Source: Chondrocystis sp. NIES-4102
GTDB lineage: Bacteria; Cyanobacteriota; Cyanobacteriia; Cyanobacteriales; Xenococcaceae
Assembly: GCA_002368355.1 (NCBI GenBank)
Contig: AP018281.1
Coordinates: forward strand, 2,666,001 to 2,730,000
Direction: 5' to 3'
DNA: 64,000 bases
This document shows positions 29,085-38,114 of the stretch, one piece after another (positions within the stretch are counted from its first letter, which is position 1; the number at the start of each line of letters is the position of its first letter). The notes under the pieces are model-generated. The model was given only the letters and a program-made list of their open reading frames with translations. It was not told the origin of the DNA and did not search any database. A program made the translations under genes and the position numbers.

Positions 29085-30029
29085 CTATAATCTTATTTCT
29101 TCTGGCTTTAATTTTACCAGTTCTAAACTACCATTCCATAACTGTTGAGCTTTGATGGGATCATAAGATTCATCAGCCGAATTAATCATTTCAAACCCAC
29201 TAAAATATTTACCCGTCACACTATCTAATGTTGGATCTAACACCAATTTTGCTAAAGCTTTGCCTGCGTTAGACATCCTATTAATTTTAGGAATAAAGTT
29301 AGAAAAAATAGGTAAAATATAATTCCAAACAAACTTAGCTGTAACTGTATAATCTTGAGCTAATCCCGAACCTGGCATCAATCCTGGATTAAAAACATTA
29401 ACATCAATACCCTTAATATTTTTAGCTTCAAAACGACGGGAAAATTCATAAGCACACAAAACATTACAAAGCTTAGAAGTAGTATAAGCAATTCGTCCCA
29501 CTTCACCTATCTTTTTATCTTGTAAATTAGGATCTTGTGTGGGATATGCCATTAATTGTGGATCTCTAAAATATGGTGCTGGCATTCCTGTAATTTTACT
29601 CGCATCATGAGTATCACTACTTACAAAAATAATTCTCGAAGGTGTAATTAATTGTGGCAAAAGTAGATTAACCAGTAAAAAATGTCCTAAATGATTAACC
29701 CCAAAAGTAGTATCATAACCATCTTGAGTATAAGTTTGCTGTTGGACAAATTGCACCCCTGCATTACAAACTATTGCACCTAGTGGCGGTAGATCGCGAC
29801 GGGTAAATTCCAGCACAAAAGAGCGAATGGCAGCCAAAGAAGCTAAATCTAACTCCATAGCTGTTATTTGCTTAGAATTAGTAGTTGCTTGTAACTTTTC
29901 TACAGCTTGGTTAGCTTTCTCTAAATTACGACAGGCAATAATTATGTACCAGTCTTTATTTTTAGCAATTTCTTGGGTGCAGAAATAACCCAAACCACTA
30001 TTTCCCCCAGTAATAATTACTGTTTTCAT
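29085..30029 (-). CDS. Short-chain dehydrogenase, protochlorophyllide-reductase-like
   Basis: This 314-residue SDR has GGNSGLGYFCTQEIA at residues 8-22 (NADP-binding), a DLASLAAIRSF segment, NAGVQ, GVNHLGHFLL and an active-site YTTSKLCN (YxxxK). The GVNHLGHFLL and long C-terminal half match the light-dependent protochlorophyllide oxidoreductase / retinol-dehydrogenase branch of the SDRs. It is not the usual cyanobacterial POR sequence, so I would not call it por. The substrate is unknown. It precedes the ABC gene on the same strand by about 1.1 kb of coding distance only, with no obvious functional link. Confidence 0.75.
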   Translation of the reverse strand: MKTVIITGGNSGLGYFCTQEIAKNKDWYIIIACRNLEKANQAVEKLQATTNSKQITAMELDLASLAAIRSFVLEFTRRDLPPLGAIVCNAGVQFVQQQTYTQDGYDTTFGVNHLGHFLLVNLLLPQLITPSRIIFVSSDTHDASKITGMPAPYFRDPQLMAYPTQDPNLQDKKIGEVGRIAYTTSKLCNVLCAYEFSRRFEAKNIKGIDVNVFNPGLMPGSGLAQDYTVTAKFVWNYILPIFSNFIPKINRMSNAGKALAKLVLDPTLDSVTGKYFSGFEMINSADESYDPIKAQQLWNGSLELVKLKPEEIRL

Positions 30030-30106
30030 TGAGCAAAAATACAGTTTTAATATTTTCCTAGATTACATTAATTGACATCAATTCAGACTATCTTAGAAAT
30101 TTTATT

Positions 30107-32059
30107 TTAGTTATTAAGCCTAGCATTAGTTCTCTGAACAATCCCAATAAAGGCATCTTCTAAAGAAAAAGGAATTGCTCTTTGGGAAGCGATTTGAATT
30201 TGATGTTGTGTTAATTTACGACTGATAATTGGTAGATCTTGTTGAGGATTGTCTAAAACCAAATGCAGGCGATCGCCGAAGATAGAAATACGCCAAGATT
30301 CTAAGTCTTGTTTAAGTAAGTTGGAAGCTGATTGATTATCGGATACAATCATTTCGATTAAATTACCTGGTTGTTGAGCTTTGATTTGGCTAGGTGAACC
30401 TTGAGCAACAATTTCCCCTGCAACCATAAAACCCATCCGATTACAGTTTTCTGCTTCTTCTAAATAATGAGTCGTTACTAAAATAGCTGTGCCTTGTTGG
30501 GCAAAATTACGAATTAAACGCCAGAATTGTCTTCTTGCTAAAGGATCTACTCCCGAAGTGGGTTCATCTAAAAATAATATTTCAGGCTCGTGCATTACTG
30601 ACGCACCAAAGGCTACTCGTTGTTTCCAGCCACCAGGTAGACTTCCTGTAACTGTATTTTCTTTGCCTAGTAAACCACAGGTAGTTAATACCCAGTTTAT
30701 TTTTTCCTGTCGCAATTTGCTAGGAACACTATACACTCCACAGTAAAATTCTAAATTTTGTCTAATTGTCAGATCGTCGTATAAGGTGAATTTTTGGCTC
30801 ATGTAACCCAAACGAGAACGAACCTGAGAACTATGTAAATTATCAGTTTGCCCTGCTAAAATCATCTCTCCAGCACTCTTAGGCAGCAAACCACAGAGCA
30901 TTTTGATCGTAGTCGTCTTACCTGCCCCATTTGCCCCTAATAAACCGTAAATTTCCCCATATTTGACTTCTAAATCCACTTTCTTAACTGCTTGAAACTC
31001 GCCAAAGGTTTTTTGTAAATTCCTGGCAGCAATCGCTAAAGCCCTAGTGGAAATGGTATTATCCTGCTTTACCCCACGATAACGGGGAAACTCAATAAAA
31101 GCAGGATCAGAACCCTGTTGACGCAAACGAGTCACAAAGACATTTTCTAGAGTAGGTTCATCTGATTGTAAATCAAATGGTAATTGCTGTTGTGCTAATA
31201 ATTGAGTAATGTCTTGAGTAGCTTGCTGCGGATCACTAACCAAAACATCCAAGCGATCGCCAAAAAATTGTAAATCAGCAATACCTATTTTTAAAGCATC
31301 CCTGCCTAATACATTTTCCACCGCCTTTAAATCTTTGGCTCTCAATTCCAAACGATGTAAACCCAAACTAGCTCTTAATTGCCCTAAACTCCCAATCTGT
31401 TGAATCTTACCATCATAAATTAAAGCAATACGGTGACAACGTTCTGCCTCATCTAAATAAGGAGTTGCCACCACAATACTTACCCCTTCTGCTGCCACAG
31501 TCGCAAGTAAATCCCAAAACTCACGGCGGGAGACAGGATCGACCCCTGTTGTCGGTTCATCTAATAACAATACCTGCGGTTGAGCAATCAATGCACAACA
31601 AAGAGCTAATTTCTGTTTCGTCCCCCCAGAAAGTTGACTAGCAAGACGAGTCGGAAAATGTTGTAAACTAAATAAGCTCAGTAATTTGGTTTTTCTTTGC
31701 CTAAATTCAGTTTCAGATACTTGACGCAATCGAGCACTGTAACGTAAATTCTCTTCAATACTTAAATCAGGATAAAGCGAAAACTTTTGCGTTAAATAAC
31801 CAATATTTAAACGAGCTTCACGGGGTGGTTTACCTAAAACCTCAATCTTACCTCCTGTAGCTTCCATTACCCCAGCCAAAATCTGAAAAGTAGTAGTTTT
31901 CCCTCCCCCATCAGGACCAATTAAGCCAAAGATTTCCCCTTGAGCAACAGTAAAATCAATCCCTTTAACGGCTGCTACTTTGCCATATTGCTTATATAAT
32001 CCTGTAACTTCAATTGAGATTGGTTTGAGCTTTGATGTAGTGTCTTGTTGAGTAAGCAT
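30107..32059 (-). CDS. ABC transporter ATP-binding protein, two fused nucleotide-binding domains
   Basis: This 650-residue cytoplasmic ATPase consists of two ABC domains. Domain 1 (about 10-310) has Walker A GPDGGGKTT, signature LSGGTKQKL and Walker B LLLDEPTTGVDP. Domain 2 (about 345-640) has Walker A GANGAGKTT, a variant signature LPGGWKQRV and Walker B LFLDEPTSGVDP. The arrangement resembles the ATPase half of RbbA/YhiH-type ABC-2 exporters. It follows the membrane fusion protein on the same strand after 57 bp, and the two permeases are on the opposite strand across the TetR gene. Together they would form an HlyD-ABC-ABC2 exporter of drugs or lipids. Confidence 0.92.
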   Translation of the reverse strand: MLTQQDTTSKLKPISIEVTGLYKQYGKVAAVKGIDFTVAQGEIFGLIGPDGGGKTTTFQILAGVMEATGGKIEVLGKPPREARLNIGYLTQKFSLYPDLSIEENLRYSARLRQVSETEFRQRKTKLLSLFSLQHFPTRLASQLSGGTKQKLALCCALIAQPQVLLLDEPTTGVDPVSRREFWDLLATVAAEGVSIVVATPYLDEAERCHRIALIYDGKIQQIGSLGQLRASLGLHRLELRAKDLKAVENVLGRDALKIGIADLQFFGDRLDVLVSDPQQATQDITQLLAQQQLPFDLQSDEPTLENVFVTRLRQQGSDPAFIEFPRYRGVKQDNTISTRALAIAARNLQKTFGEFQAVKKVDLEVKYGEIYGLLGANGAGKTTTIKMLCGLLPKSAGEMILAGQTDNLHSSQVRSRLGYMSQKFTLYDDLTIRQNLEFYCGVYSVPSKLRQEKINWVLTTCGLLGKENTVTGSLPGGWKQRVAFGASVMHEPEILFLDEPTSGVDPLARRQFWRLIRNFAQQGTAILVTTHYLEEAENCNRMGFMVAGEIVAQGSPSQIKAQQPGNLIEMIVSDNQSASNLLKQDLESWRISIFGDRLHLVLDNPQQDLPIISRKLTQHQIQIASQRAIPFSLEDAFIGIVQRTNARLNN

Positions 32060-32116
32060 GGTGTCAGTAATTGATAATTGACAAGTGATAATTGAGAACT
32101 GCCCACTGGTAAGTGA

Positions 32117-33364
32117 TCACTGCTTAACAATCTCCCCGTCGGCTGGCATTCCTGGTTTAGCAAAGCCTTGAGGATTATCGATTTTAAGTTTTAAGCCAAA
32201 TACTTGGGTAACGCGATCGCTACGGAAATAGATGTTTTCGGGGGTAAAGGAAGCTTGGGAGTCGATTTCGGCGACAGTAGCAGCTAGGGGTTTGTTGGGG
32301 GCGGAATCTAGAAAGACTTCTGCTGGTTGTCCTACTCTGATTAAGCCTATTTCTCCTTGTGGTAGATAACCCCGTAGATATACGTCATTAAGATCGATGA
32401 GGCTCATTAAAGTTGTGCCTGTGGCGATTACTTCTCCTGGTTCACTAGTGCGAGTTGAAACAATGCCTGTGAGTGGGCTGGTAATTTTAAGATCATTTAA
32501 TTTGGCGGTAATCTCCGCTTGGGCTGCTTTGGTATTAGCTACTTCTGCCTGGGCTGCTTCTAGTTGTGCTTCTGCTTGTGCTAGTTGTTTGTTTAAGCCT
32601 GCGATTTTAGCTGTATTGATTTCGGGGTTAAAACTACTTGTTTGTGCTTGGGTTAATTCCCCTTCGGCTACATTTACTTGTTTTTCCGCTGCCTCTACTG
32701 CTGCTTTTGCTGCTTCTAGGTTTGCTTGGGCAGTAATGAGTTTGGTTTGGCTTTGATCGAATTGTTGTTGGGAGATTACGCCATCTTGTAGTAAGGATTG
32801 ATAGCGATCGCGATCTATTTGGGCGAGTTGTTTTTCTGCCTCCGCTTGTCTTACCTGTGCTTGTGCCTCGGCGGTGGCTGCTTTAGTCGCTGCTATATTT
32901 GCTTGTGCTTGATTTATTTTACCTGTGGCATCATCACTGGATTGACGTAGGTTTAGTTTGGCTTGTGCAATCTGACTCTCGATTACTTCTATCTGCAAAC
33001 GGGCTTGTTTGAGTTGCTGTTGGGCTGAATTTAGACGGGCTTTTGCGCCTGCTAATTGGGCTTTTAATTCGGCATCATCTAGTTTAGCAATTACTTGACC
33101 TTGTTTAACGCGATCGCCTTCTCTGACTGCGATCGATTCTATTCTACCTCCTACCTTCGTTCCTATATTGGTTTCGTAACCTTCAATCCTACCACTGAGT
33201 TCTAATTCGTTATCTTGAGGCTGATTTAAAAAATAGTAACGCACACCTACTCCTACCCCAAGCAGTAATAAAGCCAAAGGGATTAAGAAGCGCAGTTTTG
33301 TCCCACGTTGCTGCGCCTTGGGAGTTTGAATTTCTTCTTGAAGTCGCGAAGTTGTCTGAGACAT
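32117..33364 (-). CDS. HlyD/EmrA-family membrane fusion protein
   Basis: This 415-residue periplasmic adaptor starts with a short cytoplasmic stretch, then one N-terminal membrane anchor (about 27-47, FLIPLALLLLGVGVGVRYYF). The barrel-sandwich half (GRIEGYETNIGTKVGGRI, REGDRVKQGQVIAKLDD) is followed by a long alanine/glutamine-rich coiled coil (about 100-270) and a beta-barrel end (ITSPLTGIVSTRTSEPGEVI). It links the inner-membrane ABC-2 permease to an outer-membrane channel. It is the first gene of the minus-strand operon, starting about 40 bp from the nearest TetR operator. Confidence 0.92.
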   Translation of the reverse strand: MSQTTSRLQEEIQTPKAQQRGTKLRFLIPLALLLLGVGVGVRYYFLNQPQDNELELSGRIEGYETNIGTKVGGRIESIAVREGDRVKQGQVIAKLDDAELKAQLAGAKARLNSAQQQLKQARLQIEVIESQIAQAKLNLRQSSDDATGKINQAQANIAATKAATAEAQAQVRQAEAEKQLAQIDRDRYQSLLQDGVISQQQFDQSQTKLITAQANLEAAKAAVEAAEKQVNVAEGELTQAQTSSFNPEINTAKIAGLNKQLAQAEAQLEAAQAEVANTKAAQAEITAKLNDLKITSPLTGIVSTRTSEPGEVIATGTTLMSLIDLNDVYLRGYLPQGEIGLIRVGQPAEVFLDSAPNKPLAATVAEIDSQASFTPENIYFRSDRVTQVFGLKLKIDNPQGFAKPGMPADGEIVKQ

Positions 33365-33402
33365 AGCCTTTAGGTTATTAACACTGTTAAAAGTTTTATT
33401 AC

Positions 33403-33417
33403 ACTATACGGTATAGT
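33403..33417. promoter_or_regulatory. TetR operator 1 (15-bp palindrome)
   Basis: ACTATACGGTATAGT is a perfect palindrome about its central base. It lies 38 bp upstream of the membrane fusion protein start and is identical to the copy at 33435-33449, so it is likely bound by the adjacent TetR-family regulator. Confidence 0.75.
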
Positions 33418-33421
33418 TTAA

Positions 33422-33427
33422 ATTATA
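33422..33427 (-). promoter_or_regulatory. Candidate -10 element for the exporter operon
   Basis: ATTATA on the plus strand reads TATAAT on the minus strand and lies between the two operator palindromes. It is suitably placed for repression of the minus-strand operon. No good -35 hexamer is visible. Confidence 0.35.
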
Positions 33428-33434
33428 TTTCTAT

Positions 33435-33449
33435 ACTATACGGTATAGT
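33435..33449. promoter_or_regulatory. TetR operator 2 (15-bp palindrome)
   Basis: This second identical ACTATACGGTATAGT is centred 32 bp (about three helical turns) from operator 1. It starts 54 bp upstream of the tetR start at 33489, so it could also mediate autorepression. Confidence 0.75.
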
Positions 33450-33488
33450 TGTAAAAAAGCCCGTTATTCAAAAAACTTTATCAAAGGG

Positions 33489-34100
33489 ATGCCCAAAACC
33501 AAACCAGAATTAAGCCTAAATAAAATTAAGCCCAAGGGAGAACAGATTTTACAAGGGGCAATGCAAGTCTTTTTGCAACAGGGATATGCAGGAACGAGTA
33601 TGGATCGGGTAGCAGAAGTGGCTGGAGTCTCGAAAAATACAATTTATAACCATTTTCGGGATAAAGAAGGACTATTTACCGCTCTAATCGAACAGATTAC
33701 TACTACCCGTTTTCAAATTGTCTTTGGTTCGATTGATTTAAAAGCCGAACCTGCGGTGGTGTTGCGTCAACTAGCAGAAAAACTCTTCTCCACAGTTTTA
33801 CCAGATCGCGAATACATTTCTTTCCTGCGTCTTTTAATTGCCGAGTCTGAACGTTTTCCCCATCTTGCTCAATTATTTATTAGCAATTTACCTAAGAAAG
33901 TTTTAGGGATGCTTAGTGAGTACTTAAGTTCTCATCCAGAATTAAATTTACCCAATCCCGAAGCAACAGCAAGGATTTTTATGGGTTCACTGATGACATA
34001 TGTCTTAACCCAAGAAATTTTACAAGGCAAAGAAATAATTCCCTTGGCTTCAGAAGACTTAATTAGCAGTTTAATTACCTTAATCACAGATCGTAATTAG
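33489..34100 (+). CDS. TetR/AcrR family transcriptional regulator
   Basis: This 203-residue repressor has an N-terminal helix-turn-helix (about 18-65): GAMQVFLQQGYAGTSMDRVAEVAGVSKNTIYNHF with the following K-E-G-LF segment. The ligand-binding C-terminal domain starts near 90 (LRQLAEKLFSTVLPDREYISFLRLLIAESERFP), resembling the AcrR-type C-terminal domain common next to HlyD-ABC exporters. It is divergent from the membrane fusion gene and followed by two permease genes after 69 bp. It probably binds the two 15-bp palindromes in the divergent region and is released by an exported compound. Confidence 0.92.
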   Translation: MPKTKPELSLNKIKPKGEQILQGAMQVFLQQGYAGTSMDRVAEVAGVSKNTIYNHFRDKEGLFTALIEQITTTRFQIVFGSIDLKAEPAVVLRQLAEKLFSTVLPDREYISFLRLLIAESERFPHLAQLFISNLPKKVLGMLSEYLSSHPELNLPNPEATARIFMGSLMTYVLTQEILQGKEIIPLASEDLISSLITLITDRN

Positions 34101-34169
34101 GTTTTAAGATTTCTGGGTTTTAATCGTTAGTCATTTGTTAATTGCTATCCACTACTCCACCTCTGCCCT

Positions 34170-35273
34170 ATGAAAAGAATCTTGGCGCAATGTCTTAAAG
34201 AACTAAATCAATTCAGGCGCGATCGCTTAACGGTAGCGTTGGCTTTAATATTACCCTTGGGGATGTTGTTGATCTATGGGTATGCAATTCGTTTGGAGAC
34301 TAAAAATATCCCTTTAAGTGTACAGGATTTGGATAATAGTTACCTGAGTCGCAGCTATGTAGAAAGACTGTATGCCACTAATCAGTTTATTCCTGCACGC
34401 ACCCTCAATTCTTCTCCAGAAATAGTGATCGATCGCTCAATTGCCAAAGCAGTAATAGTTATTCCCCCAGATTTTTCCCGCAAAATTAAATCAAATAAAG
34501 TTGTGGATGTACAGGTGTTAATAGATGGCACGGATGTTAATAATGCTAGGGTAATTCAAAATAGTATTCGTGCCACAACTAACTTTTTTCTAGAGACTAA
34601 TAACCTGCAACCAAATACTCAATTAGTAACCAGTAAAACTCGTCTGTGGTTCAATCCAGGTAGAAAAGAATCTTTATATATTGTGCCAGGGATATACGGC
34701 GTAATCTTTTGGGTATTTCCCTCAATGCTAACTGCGATCGCCCTAGTCAGAGAAAAAGAACAAGGTACAATTATTCAAGTTTATGCAAGCGATCTTAGTG
34801 CCAGGGAATGGTTGTTGGGTAAGGGCTTGGCATATTTATTAGTAGCCTTAACCGAAGCCTTAGTGGTTATGGGGATAAGTGTAATCCTATTTCAACTACG
34901 CTTACAAGGCGAACCAATACCTTTAATTATTGGCACATTAATATATTTAGCTACCAGTGTTTCTTTTGGTTTATTAGTAGGAACTCGTGCAAGTAATCAA
35001 ACTGGGGCTGTTCAAGGTACTGCGATCGCAGGGTTTCTTACCGCTTTTTTACTTTCTGGTTTTATTTATCGTCTTGAGAATATTCCTTTTCCTTTATCTT
35101 TAATTTCCCAGATTATTCCTGCCCGTTATTATATCCTAATCACTCGCGATGCTTTTATTCGGGGTACAGGTTGGGCTGGAGTTTGGTATGTACCTTTAAT
35201 TGTCGGTTTGATTGGCTTAATAATTTTTACAGCAGCAACTCGTAATCTTAAGCGAATGCAACTTAATGATTAG
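34170..35273 (+). CDS. ABC-2 type transporter permease
   Basis: This 367-residue inner-membrane permease has the ABC-2 layout: one N-terminal helix (LTVALALILPLGMLLIYGYAI), a large extracytoplasmic domain (about 45-175, with the VQVLIDGTDVNNA strand) and five C-terminal helices including LVREKEQGTIIQVYASDL after the second helix. It is similar to YhhJ/YbhS-type exporter subunits. It follows tetR by 69 bp and precedes a second permease, so the pair probably forms a heterodimer powered by the double ATPase at 30107-32059. Confidence 0.92.
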   Translation: MKRILAQCLKELNQFRRDRLTVALALILPLGMLLIYGYAIRLETKNIPLSVQDLDNSYLSRSYVERLYATNQFIPARTLNSSPEIVIDRSIAKAVIVIPPDFSRKIKSNKVVDVQVLIDGTDVNNARVIQNSIRATTNFFLETNNLQPNTQLVTSKTRLWFNPGRKESLYIVPGIYGVIFWVFPSMLTAIALVREKEQGTIIQVYASDLSAREWLLGKGLAYLLVALTEALVVMGISVILFQLRLQGEPIPLIIGTLIYLATSVSFGLLVGTRASNQTGAVQGTAIAGFLTAFLLSGFIYRLENIPFPLSLISQIIPARYYILITRDAFIRGTGWAGVWYVPLIVGLIGLIIFTAATRNLKRMQLND

Positions 35274-35407
35274 TTTTGCTTGGCAAGGATTATCTATTGA
35301 AATCACTCAATAGAATGATACGCAAAAGATCATGTTTTTCTGTCATTTAAAAGTCAAAGACTTATGTAAAAGATCTGCTAGATAAAATAGAGTCATAATA
35401 TTATAAA

Positions 35408-36538
35408 ATGAAAATCATACATCGCTTTTTGGAAAGTCGTTTTTGGGCTTTAATGCTTAAAGAAATTCGTCAAATTTTTAGCAATAAACAGTTGATTTTC
35501 CTCTTAGTTTTTCCACCAACAATTCAGTTAATTATCTTTGGTTCGTCACTTAGTCCCGATGTTAAAGGTTTGAGTTTAGGTTTAGCAGATTATGCCAATA
35601 GTCGAGAAAGTCGGGAATTAGTTGCTGCTTTAACGGAAAATCAAATCTTTCAAGTTAAATCTGTATCTTATAATCAAGATTTAAATCAACAAGTTCGTAC
35701 GGGTAAAATTGATGTAGGTTTGGTAATTCCTCCAGAATTTAATCAAGATTTACTATCTCGAAAAACAGCCGAAGTTCAGGTAATTATTGACGGTGTTGAT
35801 GCTAACACGGCTGGTATTGCTCAAGGATATATCAATCAAATTATGCGACAATATAGTCAGAGATTACGTTGTCAAAAAGTTAATTGTCCCCAAGCAATTA
35901 TTCAACCACAAGTCAGATTTCTTTATAATCCTGGTTTAATTAGTAGTTGGTTTTTTGTCCCTGGAGTTCTTGGTATTGTCTTGACTTTAACAGGATCTTT
36001 AGTTTCTTCAATCACTCTAATTCGAGAAAAAGATGTCGGTACTCTAGAACAGTTATTAATGACTCCCGCAGCCGAATGGGAAATTTTATTAGCGAAAATT
36101 GTGCCTTTATTTATATTATTAATGGGGGATGTATTATTAGCTTCTGGTATTTCTCGTCTATTTTTTAAACTGCCTTTCCGTGGTAATTTTGGCTTATTTT
36201 TAATACTCTCAGGACTTTATTTATTTGTCTGTATTGGTTTAGGAATTTTGCTTGCTACTATATCCCGTACCCAACAACAAGTAATATTAACTTCTTTCTT
36301 TTTTAATATCCCAATTATTCAACTTTCAGGCGCGATCGCACCAATTGAGAGTATGCCTTTGTTATTTCGTTGTTTATCTTTCTTCGATCCTTTACGTCAC
36401 TACGTAGCAATTAATCGTAGTTTAATACTTAAAGGTGTGGGGTTAGGAGAAGTTTGGGATGATGCGCTCGCTCTTTTTATTTTTGCTATTATTTTGTTAA
36501 CTATTAGCATTAAGAGATTTCGTTCTCAGCTTCAATAA
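35408..36538 (+). CDS. ABC-2 type transporter permease (second subunit)
   Basis: This 376-residue permease is homologous in layout to its neighbour: an N-terminal helix (NKQLIFLLVFPPTIQLIIFG), an extracytoplasmic domain with VQVIIDGVDANTAG, then C-terminal helices with LIREKDVGTLEQLLMTPAAEWEILLAK, the cytoplasmic coupling motif. YbhR-type permeases have the same arrangement. It is separated from the first permease by 134 bp that lacks a terminator, so cotranscription is likely. The extracytoplasmic domain contains a CQKVNC pair of cysteines that the first permease lacks. Confidence 0.92.
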   Translation: MKIIHRFLESRFWALMLKEIRQIFSNKQLIFLLVFPPTIQLIIFGSSLSPDVKGLSLGLADYANSRESRELVAALTENQIFQVKSVSYNQDLNQQVRTGKIDVGLVIPPEFNQDLLSRKTAEVQVIIDGVDANTAGIAQGYINQIMRQYSQRLRCQKVNCPQAIIQPQVRFLYNPGLISSWFFVPGVLGIVLTLTGSLVSSITLIREKDVGTLEQLLMTPAAEWEILLAKIVPLFILLMGDVLLASGISRLFFKLPFRGNFGLFLILSGLYLFVCIGLGILLATISRTQQQVILTSFFFNIPIIQLSGAIAPIESMPLLFRCLSFFDPLRHYVAINRSLILKGVGLGEVWDDALALFIFAIILLTISIKRFRSQLQ

Positions 36539-37047
36539 AATATTTAACTGTTAAGTAAATCTTTTGATAATTAATTAAATTAAAATTCCTAGGAGCTATT
36601 CTTAACTTGCAATCACAAATTTTAAAATTACACACTTTTTATTACTAATAAACTTGCATTTTTTTATCAATAGAATAATGTACGTTATCTGCATATTTAA
36701 CTCATACAATATATTTTTATGATAATTTTAACTAAAACACAGTAATATTTACTTGTTTTTTAAATAATTTAGTTATATATATCCTAAACTTAAAATTACT
36801 TTGAGCAATTAATAAGTATTTATGTACGAGGTACTATTCAATACATTAAGTAACTCCTAGTTAGCAATACATCTGTTTTTAGCTCATTTTATATATAATT
36901 AATTTAAACATTTTTCAATCTCACTTATATCAATTAACAATAATGAATAACACTGAGCTAGATTTTTAGATAAAGTAATTTTATCAGTATAGGAAAATTT
37001 CTCAATTCAAATTAATATTGGCTTCATACTGCACAATTAAATACAAT
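36539..37047. other. Gene-free AT-rich region between convergent genes
   Basis: This 509-bp very AT-rich stretch lies between the permease gene (plus) and the methyltransferase gene (minus). I see no open frame of convincing composition, no clear terminator hairpin and no repeat. Confidence 0.5.
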
Positions 37048-38097
37048 TTAACTAAGTAGAGTTAATTGTTTAGCAAAATTCAATTTACGCAAATTATTAC
37101 AACTCCCTGTCTTTAAATATTCTTGAATATCTAGATAAATTTTTTTCGCTAAGATATACGCAAAATTTACAGGTACGGCATTTCCCACCATTTTATACCC
37201 ATTGTTTATGTTGTCGTATTTAAAAATAAAACTATCAGGAAACGTTTGTATTCTTGCACATTCCCTAATAGATAATCTGCGATAAGGTTTGGGAGATAAG
37301 GGATCAAAAATTCTTGTATCTTTTTTCACAAAAATCATTTTATTAGCTTGAGGATGTATAGGTGCGTGTCTTCCTCCAGCTTGAATAGTAAAAGATGGTT
37401 CATCCCAAGTTCTTACTCTATTTCTAGACATATAAATACTAGAATAACTTGTATCTAAATATTCATGATTAGGAAATAATTGGCAAGTTTGCTTAATTTT
37501 ATCTTTTACTGGTATAGGTTCAACTAACCTTAAATCATATATGGCATCTTTAATAGTTAACCCTGAATTAATTGATATTGGAAAATGGAAAATACCATTA
37601 AGTTTTTCATGAGCCCCCACAATGATTACTCTTTTTATATCCTGTGGCACACCATAATTATTAGCATTTAATAGTTTATATGAAACTTGATCCCCTATGT
37701 TTTTAAACTTATTTAAAATATTAGTAAAAGCTGAAGTATGTCTTTTGGATAAAATACCACTAACATTTTCAGCTAAAAAAAACATTGGTTGTTTATCCTC
37801 AACAATTCTGATATATTCATGAAATAATTGTCCGCGAGAATCATTAATTCCACGACCACTCCCAGCTTCACTCCAACTCTGACAAGGTGGCCCACCAATT
37901 ATTCCTAAGCAATCTGGTATTTCTGATGATTTGATATCTCTAATATCTTTGCAATCTAAGATAGTTTGAGGATGATTTAATTGATAAGTATCCCAAATAG
38001 ATTTATCATATTCATTGCCCCAAATAATCTTAAAGTTGGCTTGGCAAAATCCTAAATCTAAACCTCCACATCCAGAAAACAAAGAAATAACTTTCAC
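37048..38097 (-). CDS. DNA (cytosine-5) methyltransferase of a type II R-M system
   Basis: This 349-residue C5 methyltransferase has motif I (SLFSGCGGLDLGF, residues 5-17), motif IV with catalytic Cys72 in GGPPCQSW, motif VI (AENVSGIL), motif VIII-like (GVPQDIKRVIIVGA) and motif X (VGNAVPVNFAYILAKKI). The target recognition region lies about 190-290. It begins 17 bp after the stop of an NgoPII-like endonuclease on the same strand, so it should protect the same sequence, predicted GGCC. The MTase being second in the operon means expression timing may need other control. Confidence 0.95.
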   Translation of the reverse strand: MKVISLFSGCGGLDLGFCQANFKIIWGNEYDKSIWDTYQLNHPQTILDCKDIRDIKSSEIPDCLGIIGGPPCQSWSEAGSGRGINDSRGQLFHEYIRIVEDKQPMFFLAENVSGILSKRHTSAFTNILNKFKNIGDQVSYKLLNANNYGVPQDIKRVIIVGAHEKLNGIFHFPISINSGLTIKDAIYDLRLVEPIPVKDKIKQTCQLFPNHEYLDTSYSSIYMSRNRVRTWDEPSFTIQAGGRHAPIHPQANKMIFVKKDTRIFDPLSPKPYRRLSIRECARIQTFPDSFIFKYDNINNGYKMVGNAVPVNFAYILAKKIYLDIQEYLKTGSCNNLRKLNFAKQLTLLS

Positions 38098-38114
38098 TAT
38101 TTACATTTGATTAT

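Noticed and set aside
29085-30029. Calling the SDR por (protochlorophyllide oxidoreductase)
   Set aside because: It shares the GVNHLGHFLL branch motif, but the rest departs from cyanobacterial POR, so only a family-level name is supported.
32397-32756. Plus-strand 119-residue frame antisense to the membrane fusion gene
   Set aside because: It is a shadow of the alanine/glutamine-rich coiled coil on the other strand.
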